A stretch of DNA of 64,000 bases from an uncultured bacterium (GTDB lineage: Bacteria > Actinomycetota > Coriobacteriia > Coriobacteriales > Coriobacteriaceae): the NCBI GenBank assembly GCA_905214465.1, contig CAJMMD010000011.1, positions 11,000-74,999 of the forward strand, in the 5' to 3' direction. Within the stretch, counting starts at the first letter, position 1. Every line of letters begins with the position of its first letter. Below are positions 57,792 through 64,000 of this stretch, piece after piece. The position numbers were made by a program, and so were the translations under genes. Below the pieces are notes generated by a model that did not search any database, was not told where the DNA came from, and worked only from the letters and a program-made list of their open reading frames with translations.

Positions 57792-58703
57792 ATGAACGCT
57801 TCATCGCTTTCCTTCCAAGACATCATCCTGCGCCTCCAGCAGTACTGGGGCGAGCAGGGCTGCGTCATTATGCAGCCCTATGACTCCGAGGTCGGTGCCG
57901 GTACCTTCCACACCGCGACCACGCTGCGCTCGCTCGGTCCCGCCGAGTGGCGTACCTGCTATGCGCAGCCCTGCCGCCGTCCCGCCGACGGCCGCTACGG
58001 CGAGAACCCCAACCGCATGCAGCACTACTATCAGTTCCAGGTGCTCATCAAGCCGTCGCCGGTTAATGCCCAGGAGCTCTACCTGGGGTCTCTTGCCGCC
58101 ATTGGCCTGGACCCCAACGACCATGACGTCCGTTTTGTCGAGGATGACTGGGAGAGCCCGACCCTGGGCGCCTGGGGCCTTGGCTGGGAGGTCTGGCTCA
58201 ACGGCATGGAGGTCACGCAGTTTACGTACTTCCAGCAGGTGGGCGGTATCGAGGTCGACCCTGTGCCCGTCGAGATTACCTATGGCCTGGAGCGTATCGC
58301 CATGTACGCCCAGGGTGTCAACTCCGTCTACGACCTGGTGTGGAGCTACCTGCCCGACGGCACGCCCATGACCTATGGTGACGTGTTCCTCGAGAACGAG
58401 CGCGAGTTTAGCGCTTACAACTTTGAGGTCGCCAACGTCGAGATGATGCGTCAGAAGTTTGACGACTACGAGGCCGAGTGCCACTCCTGCCTGGAGCGCA
58501 AGCTTCCGCTGCCGGCGTACGACTGCGTCATGAAGTGCAGCCACGCCTTCAACCTGCTCGATGCCCGTGGCGCCCTGTCCGCGGTCGAGCGTGCCAACTA
58601 CATCCTGCGCGTCCGCGCCGTCGCCAAGGCGTGCTGCGAGGCCTACATGGCCGAGGTCGCCGGAGTCAACGAGAATGCCGATCAGGAAGGCGAGGTGGCG
58701 TAA
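57792..58703 (+). CDS. glyQ: glycyl-tRNA synthetase, alpha subunit
   Basis: 303 residues. SFQDIILRLQQYWGEQGCVIMQPYD, then MQHYYQFQVLIKPSP and VGGIEVDPVPVEITYGLERIAMY are the class II catalytic motifs of the bacterial alpha2beta2 enzyme. It activates glycine and charges tRNA-Gly with GlyS. TTAGAGGC precedes the ATG. It is followed by glyS after 3 bases. Confidence 0.97.
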   Translation: MNASSLSFQDIILRLQQYWGEQGCVIMQPYDSEVGAGTFHTATTLRSLGPAEWRTCYAQPCRRPADGRYGENPNRMQHYYQFQVLIKPSPVNAQELYLGSLAAIGLDPNDHDVRFVEDDWESPTLGAWGLGWEVWLNGMEVTQFTYFQQVGGIEVDPVPVEITYGLERIAMYAQGVNSVYDLVWSYLPDGTPMTYGDVFLENEREFSAYNFEVANVEMMRQKFDDYEAECHSCLERKLPLPAYDCVMKCSHAFNLLDARGALSAVERANYILRVRAVAKACCEAYMAEVAGVNENADQEGEVA

Positions 58704-58706
58704 GCC

Positions 58707-60803
58707 ATGGCAGACGCTAAGGATTTCCTGTTTGAGATCGGTACGGAGGAAATGCCCTCTGCACCGCTGAACAATGCCGTCAAGCAGCTTGGCACCATGA
58801 TCGCCAAGGGTCTCGACGAGGCCGGTCTGGCTCATGGCGAGGTCCGTGTGATCTCGAGCCCGCGTCGCCTGGCTGCGCTCGTTGCCGACGTCGCCACCGC
58901 GACCGATGAGGTTCACGAGGTCAAGCGTGGCCCCGCGGCCAACATTGCCTTCGACGCTGACGGTAACGCCACCAAGGCCGCCCAGGGCTTCGCTCGCAAG
59001 TGCGGTGTGGCTGCCGAGGATCTGGTCCGTCGCGAGGACACCGACGGTCGCGAGTATGTCTTTGCTGAGAAGAACATTCCCTCCGCACCGGCTACGCCGA
59101 TTCTGACCGCTCTGTGCGAGAAGACCATCACCGGCCTGCAGTGGCCCAACTACCGCTCCCAGCGCTGGGGTCACGAGCACGCGACCTTTGTTCGTCCGGT
59201 CCGCTGGATCTGCTGTCTTTTGGGCGAGGATGTTGTGCCCGTGTCGTTTGCCGACGTGACGAGCGGCAACACCACGCGCGGTCATCGCGTGCTTGGCCCT
59301 GGTGATCACGTTGTCGCCAGCCCCGCTGTCTATGAGCAGGTGCTCGAGGATGCCGGCGTGCTTTCTGCCGAGCGTCGTCGCGAGGCCATCCTCGCCGGTA
59401 TCGCCGAGGTCGAGGCTGCCCGTCCCGGCTGCCATGTCGATACGCCCAAGAAGGTCTTCGAAGAGGTCATCAACCTCTGCGAGTGGCCGACGGTGCTCGT
59501 CGGTACCTTCGACGAGGAGTTCCTCAAGGTCCCGCACGAGATTATCTGCGAGTCCATGCTCACCAACCAGCGCTACTTCCCGATCTATGACGGCGAGGGC
59601 AAGCTCACGCGTGAGTTCGTGGTTGTTTCGAACAGCAAGCCCGAGAACGCCGAGCGCGTGATCGACGGCAACGAGCGCGTCGTGCGCGCCCGCCTGGACG
59701 ACGCTAAGTTCTTCTACGAGGAGGACCTGAAGATCTCCCTCGACGAGTTCCGCGAGCGCCTGGCCAAGGTCGCCTTCCAGGAGAAGCTCGGTAGCGTGCT
59801 CGCCAAGTCCGAGCGTATTGAGCAGCTCGCGCTCGCTATTGCCCGCGAGGCCCATCTGGGCGCCCATCTGGCTGCCGATGCCGCTCGCGCCGCGCACCTG
59901 TGCAAGGCCGACCTGGTGTCCAACGCCGTCGTCGAGTTCACGAGCCAGCAGGGCGTGATGGGCGGTTACTACGCCTGCGCGATGGGGGAGAACGACGAGG
60001 TCGCTCATGCCATTCGCGATCACTATCGTCCCCGCTTTGCCGGTGACGAGCTGCCCGAGGGCACCGCTGGCTGCATCGTGGCCTGCGCCGACAAGCTCGA
60101 TACCATCGCCGGTATCTTTGCCATCGGCGAGCCCCCGACCGGCTCCTCCGACCCCTACGCGCTGCGTCGTGCCGCTATCGGCATCATCAACATCCTGCGC
60201 GACCGTCTGCCGATCGATCCCACGTCGCTGATTGACTTTGCTCTGCAGCTTTACAGCGAGCAGGGCATTGAGTTCGACGCCGCCGAGGTCGCCCAGCAGG
60301 TTCGTGACTTTTTCCATGGCCGCCTGGTGAGCATGGCCCGCGACGAAAAGATTCCGGCCGATACCGTTGCCGCCGTCTCCGCGGTGCACATCATCGCCCC
60401 GTCCGTCTTCTTCGCCCGCTGCGCCGCCCTCGACGAGGCCCGCAAGAATGATGCCGAGACCTTTGACAACCTGGCTACCGCCTATGCCCGTGCCGCGCAC
60501 ATCTCCAAGCCCGAGCTGGGTGCGGAGTATGACCGCAGCCTGATGGGCGAGGTCGAGCTCGCGCTCGCCGACGCCTCCGAGGCTGCTCAGACCGCTGTCG
60601 ATGCCGCCCTTGCTGCCGAGGACTACCCGGCCGCATTTGCCGCCCTCGCCGCCCTGCGCGCGCCCATCGACCGTTTCTTCGATGAGGTCATGGTCATGGA
60701 CAAGGACGAGCAGCTTCGCGATAATCGCCTTAAGCTGCTCAACCGCTTCGAGGCCGTTTTCTCCGGCATCGCCAACATCGGTGAGCTTGCCCGCAAAAAG
60801 TAA
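58707..60803 (+). CDS. glyS: glycyl-tRNA synthetase, beta subunit
   Basis: 698 residues, the normal size. DFLFEIGTEEMPSAPLNNA start, VKRGPAANIAFDADGNATKAAQGFARK, FLKVPHEIICESMLTNQRYFP and DPYALRRAAIGIINIL are GlyS hallmarks; an HD-like and a DALR anticodon-binding domain follow. A 1084-codon antisense frame lies over glyQ and glyS and is only a codon-bias shadow. Confidence 0.97.
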   Translation: MADAKDFLFEIGTEEMPSAPLNNAVKQLGTMIAKGLDEAGLAHGEVRVISSPRRLAALVADVATATDEVHEVKRGPAANIAFDADGNATKAAQGFARKCGVAAEDLVRREDTDGREYVFAEKNIPSAPATPILTALCEKTITGLQWPNYRSQRWGHEHATFVRPVRWICCLLGEDVVPVSFADVTSGNTTRGHRVLGPGDHVVASPAVYEQVLEDAGVLSAERRREAILAGIAEVEAARPGCHVDTPKKVFEEVINLCEWPTVLVGTFDEEFLKVPHEIICESMLTNQRYFPIYDGEGKLTREFVVVSNSKPENAERVIDGNERVVRARLDDAKFFYEEDLKISLDEFRERLAKVAFQEKLGSVLAKSERIEQLALAIAREAHLGAHLAADAARAAHLCKADLVSNAVVEFTSQQGVMGGYYACAMGENDEVAHAIRDHYRPRFAGDELPEGTAGCIVACADKLDTIAGIFAIGEPPTGSSDPYALRRAAIGIINILRDRLPIDPTSLIDFALQLYSEQGIEFDAAEVAQQVRDFFHGRLVSMARDEKIPADTVAAVSAVHIIAPSVFFARCAALDEARKNDAETFDNLATAYARAAHISKPELGAEYDRSLMGEVELALADASEAAQTAVDAALAAEDYPAAFAALAALRAPIDRFFDEVMVMDKDEQLRDNRLKLLNRFEAVFSGIANIGELARKK

Positions 60804-60837
60804 GCCAGCCTGCGCATAAGCGCAAAAGGAGCCCCGC

Positions 60838-61713
60838 ATGGATTGCCCGGTCACCGCTCGTCCCACCGTTATCGTTATCTCCGACTCGCTCGGTGATACC
60901 GCTTGTGAGGTGGTGCTTGCGGCGTCCGGGCAATTTGATGAAGGGGCTTTTCGCGTTTTGCGTCTGCCTAAGGTGACCTCTGTGGAGCAGGTCAAGTCAT
61001 TTGTGGGGCCGCGCGTCGATGCGGACCATCGCGATATCGCCGTGTTCCACACCATTGTCGATCCGGCGCTTCGCGCCCGCGTGCTCGATTACCTGGGTAT
61101 GCTGCATATCCGTTCGGTCGACCTGATCGGCCCGACGCTTGCCGTGCTGTCGTCGCTCATCGGTGTGCCGCCCAAGGGCGTTGCGGGCGTGATTCACAAG
61201 ACCGATGACCGCTATTTCCATCGTATCGAGGCCATGGAGTATTTCGTTGAGCACGATGACGGTCGTGGTTGCGACGATCTGTCGGGTGCCGATATCGTGC
61301 TGCTGGGTGTGTCGCGTACATCCAAGACGCCGCTGTCGATGTATTTAGCCTATCAGGGCTACAAGGTCGCCAATGTCCCACTGGCGCATGGCATGGAGCC
61401 GCCCAAGTCGATTTATGAGGTCGACCCGATGCGCCTGTTCGGCCTGATTTCGACCGTCGATGTGATTTCCGAAATTCGCTATAGCCGCTTGAGCGATGAC
61501 TACGCCCGTGCCGTTGCCGGCTCCTATGCGGAGCCCGAGAGCGTGCGTAGTGAGCTTGCGGAAGCCCGCGCGCTCATGAAACGCCTGGGCTGCTTTGTAG
61601 TGCGTACCGACGGCAAAGCCATCGAGGAAAGCGCTGCCGAGATCATTGCTCACCTCGAAGAGATTCAAGAGGCAAGAGCACGCCGTGCCGCCCGCCGCGC
61701 TCAACAGCAGTAG
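60838..61713 (+). CDS. ppsR: pyruvate, phosphate dikinase regulatory protein (kinase/phosphorylase)
   Basis: 291 residues of the DUF299 family. TVIVISDSLGDTACEVVLAA start, the P-loop GVSRTSKTPLSMYLAYQGYKVANVPL, and SRLSDDYARAVAGSYAE. It inactivates PPDK by ADP-dependent phosphorylation of an active-site Thr and reverses this by phosphorolysis. The target gene ppdK lies 348 bases downstream. AAAGGAG precedes the ATG. Ala/Arg-rich C-terminus. Confidence 0.95.
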   Translation: MDCPVTARPTVIVISDSLGDTACEVVLAASGQFDEGAFRVLRLPKVTSVEQVKSFVGPRVDADHRDIAVFHTIVDPALRARVLDYLGMLHIRSVDLIGPTLAVLSSLIGVPPKGVAGVIHKTDDRYFHRIEAMEYFVEHDDGRGCDDLSGADIVLLGVSRTSKTPLSMYLAYQGYKVANVPLAHGMEPPKSIYEVDPMRLFGLISTVDVISEIRYSRLSDDYARAVAGSYAEPESVRSELAEARALMKRLGCFVVRTDGKAIEESAAEIIAHLEEIQEARARRAARRAQQQ

Positions 61714-61723
61714 TCCTTTCTGT

Positions 61724-61803
61724 GATGATTTTTCTGGGACGGGGATTAAAAAAATCATTAGGTACTCAATGATTTTTTTAATCCCCGTCCCAGAAAAATC
61801 ATC
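61724..61803. repeat. perfect palindrome with 36-base arms
   Basis: Arms 61724-61759 and 61768-61803 are exact reverse complements over all 36 positions, with the 8-base loop AGGTACTC. It starts 11 bases after ppsR. It could act as a terminator, but arm length and perfection exceed any need for that; the arms contain CTGGGACGGGGATT. It looks like a REP- or MITE-type mobile palindrome. Confidence 0.9.
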
Positions 61804-62061
61804 GGAGTGGCTAAATAGCCTGAATTGATAAAGCGATTTAGCAAATACATCGCATCTGACCTGCATTCTTCTTGTAGTGGTATCTTCATAAGGTAACCAA
61901 CTTTACCTACCGTTTACCGCCTGTTTTAGCACGTTTACCAAACCGCGCACCCTCTGCTCAAGCCTGCCCAAAACCCGCCGTATAGTTCCCTCACGGCCTG
62001 CATCCGGCGGGTCGATTCGTTACCACGGTCGTGCGCGTAAGCGCATGGAAGGGGAAGTATC
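61804..62061. other. leader region of ppdK
   Basis: 258 bases between the palindrome and ppdK with no ORF. The promoter of ppdK must be here, but no -35/-10 pair stands out. A C/A-rich stretch with repeated TTTACC (about 61911-61945: TTTACC, GTTTACC, GTTTACC) is notable and may be an operator. Confidence 0.4.
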
Positions 62062-64000
62062 GTGAGCGATTGCAAGAGGGTTTACCGTTTTGGAACCGAC
62101 GCCCAGGGCACCTGTGTCACCGAGGGCGACAAGTCCATGAACTTCGTGCTTGGTGGCAAGGGCGCTAACCTTGCCGAGATGAGCCGTATCGGCCTGCCGG
62201 TTCCCGGTGGCTTTACCATTACCTGCCAGACTTGCGTTGAGTACTCCGGCGCCGGCAACGTGTGGCCGGAGGGCGCGCTCGACGAGATCGTTGCCGCCGA
62301 GGTCGACCTCGAGGCCCGCTGCGGCAAGAAGCTCGGCGATGCCTCTGATCCGCTGCTCGTGTCGGTCCGCTCGGGCGCTCCGTTCTCCATGCCCGGCATG
62401 ATGGACACGGTTCTCAACCTGGGCCTCAACGACGATTCCGTCCAGGGTCTTATCGCGCAGACGCAGAACCCGCGCTTTGCCTGGGACAGCTACCGTCGCT
62501 TTATCCAGATGTTCTCCAACGTCGTCATGGGCGTCGACGCCGACCTATTCGAGAACGCCCTGACCCAGGCCCGCCTGGTCGCCGGCGTTCGTGTCGATTC
62601 CGAGCTTTCGGCCGAGGACCTGCAGGAGCTCGTCGAGACCTTTAAGGGCATCTTCTCCGAGAACGTCGAGGCGACCCTGTATCCCGAGCTCGAGGTCGCC
62701 GACGGTAAGCCCGTTTTCCCGCACGATCCGGAGCTTCAGCTGCGCCTTGCCATCCAGGCCGTCTTTGGCAGCTGGATGAACGAGCGCGCCTGCATCTACC
62801 GCAAGCAGCACGGCATTTCCGACGAGCTCGGCACCGCCGTCAACGTCCAGGCCATGGCCTTTGGCAACAAGGGCGAGACCTCTGCGACCGGCGTCGCCTT
62901 TACGCGCAACCCGGCCGACGGCACCAAGGAGTTCTATGGCGACTTTTTGGTGAATGCCCAGGGCGAGGACGTCGTCGCCGGCATCCGAAACACCGAGCCC
63001 ATCGCCGACCTCAAGACCACCTCGGGCCTCGAGTCCGCAGGCGAGGAGCTCGAGCGCGTGTTCCTGACGCTCGAGGATCATTACCGCGATATGTGCGATA
63101 TCGAGTTTACCATCGAGCAGGGCAAGCTCTGGATGCTCCAGACCCGCGTGGGCAAGCGCACCGCCACTGCCGCCCTGCGCATTGCTATCGAAATGGTCGA
63201 GGAGGGCCTCATCACCCGCGAGGAGGCTGTGAGCCGCATCGATCCCGCGCAGCTCGACCAGCTCCTGCACCCGCAGTTCGACGCCTCCAAGAAGTACGAG
63301 GCCCTGGCCAGCGGCCTTAACGCCAGCCCTGGTGCCGCCGTGGGCGAGGTCGTGTTCTCGAGTGATGACGCCGTCGCGCGCGCCAACGAGGGCCACAAGG
63401 TCATTCTGGTCCGCTGGGAGACCAACCCCGACGACCTGAAGGGCATGGTCGCCGCCGAGGGCATCCTGACCAGCCACGGTGGCAAGACGAGCCATGCCGC
63501 CGTTATCGCCCGCGGCATGGGTACGCCCTGCGTTTGCGGCGTTGAGCGCTTCCACATTGACGCGGCAGAGAAGGTCGTGCGCATCGAGGGCAGCGACCGC
63601 GTGCTGCGCGAGGGCGATGTCATCTCCATCGACGGCACCCAGGGTATCGTCGTCGACGGCGCGGTCGACCTGGTCTCTGCAGAGCTCACCGGCGACCTGG
63701 ACACCATCCTGTCTTGGGCCGATGAGATCCGTTTGGACGAGACCGACGGTCACGCCAACCGCGTGCGCGTCAACGCCGACAACCCCGAGGATGCCGAGCT
63801 CGCGCTCGAGTTTGGCGCCGAGGCCATCGGTCTGTGCCGCACCGAGCACATGTTCCTGGGCGATCGCAAGAACATCATCCAGAGCTTTATCCTGTCTGAC
63901 GATGAGGCCGTGAAGCAGCAGGCCCTGGCCGACTTGCTCAAGGTTCAGACCGAGGACTTCCTGGCGATGTTCAAGACCATGTCCGGTCGCGATGTGGTCG
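62062..64000 (+). CDS. ppdK: pyruvate, phosphate dikinase (partial, runs off right edge)
   Basis: About 646 residues of a usual 880-900 are inside the window. GTG 62062 has AAGGGGAAG upstream. The N-terminal ATP-grasp has VLGGKGANLAEMSRIGLPVPGGF and VRSGAPFSMPGMMDTVLNLG; the central phosphohistidine domain has GGKTSHAAVIARGMG with His478, the residue that carries phosphate, next to the Thr476 that its regulator modifies. The PEP/pyruvate barrel begins near residue 540. It interconverts pyruvate, ATP, Pi with PEP, AMP, PPi in central carbon metabolism. Intact as far as seen. Confidence 0.97.
   Translation, partial: MSDCKRVYRFGTDAQGTCVTEGDKSMNFVLGGKGANLAEMSRIGLPVPGGFTITCQTCVEYSGAGNVWPEGALDEIVAAEVDLEARCGKKLGDASDPLLVSVRSGAPFSMPGMMDTVLNLGLNDDSVQGLIAQTQNPRFAWDSYRRFIQMFSNVVMGVDADLFENALTQARLVAGVRVDSELSAEDLQELVETFKGIFSENVEATLYPELEVADGKPVFPHDPELQLRLAIQAVFGSWMNERACIYRKQHGISDELGTAVNVQAMAFGNKGETSATGVAFTRNPADGTKEFYGDFLVNAQGEDVVAGIRNTEPIADLKTTSGLESAGEELERVFLTLEDHYRDMCDIEFTIEQGKLWMLQTRVGKRTATAALRIAIEMVEEGLITREEAVSRIDPAQLDQLLHPQFDASKKYEALASGLNASPGAAVGEVVFSSDDAVARANEGHKVILVRWETNPDDLKGMVAAEGILTSHGGKTSHAAVIARGMGTPCVCGVERFHIDAAEKVVRIEGSDRVLREGDVISIDGTQGIVVDGAVDLVSAELTGDLDTILSWADEIRLDETDGHANRVRVNADNPEDAELALEFGAEAIGLCRTEHMFLGDRKNIIQSFILSDDEAVKQQALADLLKVQTEDFLAMFKTMSGRDVV

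Noticed and set aside
57801..61055. 1084-codon minus-strand frame opposite glyQ, glyS and the start of ppsR
   Set aside because: It covers three clear genes in antisense and has the low-complexity Gly/Leu/Val/Asp composition of GC-bias shadows.
1..64000. CRISPR array, prophage or complete insertion sequence
   Set aside because: No regularly spaced short repeats, Cas genes, phage structural genes or transposase with paired ends were seen on either strand.

Overview
The window looks like a chromosomal segment of a GC-rich Gram-positive actinobacterium of the class Coriobacteriia, most likely Collinsella or a close relative. This is inferred from the gene order (mreBCD-mrdA-rodA followed by a radical SAM pair and rplU-rpmA-obgE-nadD), the fused RmlC-RmlD, AroE-AroK and chorismate mutase-prephenate dehydratase proteins, the frequent TTG and GTG starts, and the GC-rich backbone. 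It was not tested by any search.

Region 1 (1-16.6 kb) is a surface-polysaccharide locus. It opens with the dTDP-rhamnose genes (end of rmlB, then an rmlC-rmlD fusion). At about 1.72 kb composition drops abruptly to AT-rich. What follows is a mosaic of family 2 glycosyltransferases, an inverted flippase-plus-glycosyltransferase cassette, a DPM1-like transferase with a DUF2304 partner, a large membrane protein, an acyltransferase, a second DPM1-like transferase and a Wzm/Wzt-type ABC exporter. A tRNA-Arg(TCT), a TagD-like cytidylyltransferase and a LicD-family transferase follow, suggesting a polymer decorated with glycerol phosphate or a related group.

Region 2 (16.8-25.0 kb) is the most unusual part. 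Two UDP-galactopyranose mutase (glf) genes, about 99.6% identical over 1125 bp, lie as direct repeats around a 4.35-kb AT-richer island. The island encodes a 659-residue AAA_13/RloC-like ATPase with a CxxC motif and a C-terminal R-x3-E...H arrangement (candidate anticodon nuclease, hence candidate defence gene) and a separate STAND-like ATPase. Beyond the second glf lies a two-gene unit: a DUF4869-like protein and a P-loop protein with a possible TOPRIM-like half.

Region 3 (25.1-33.7 kb) is a complete minus-strand aromatic amino-acid operon, aroF-tyrA-aroB-aroA-aroC-pheA-aroEK-aroQ. It covers all seven shikimate steps and both the Phe and Tyr branches. A terminator-like hairpin and a short candidate leader ORF precede aroF.

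Region 4 (33.8-49.6 kb) holds tRNA-Arg(CCG), a CtpE-like P-type ATPase, a zinc-ribbon membrane protein, a cyclophilin, a TPR membrane protein, and the cell-elongation cluster mreB-mreC-mreD-mrdA-rodA with a DUF697-like protein and two radical SAM-linked genes.

Region 5 (49.6-64 kb) is housekeeping: rplU-rpmA-obgE-nadD-yqeK-rsfS, dinB on the other strand, rpsP-khpA-rimM-trmD-lepB, glyQ-glyS, the PPDK regulator gene, a perfect 36-bp-arm palindrome, and ppdK, which runs off the right edge.
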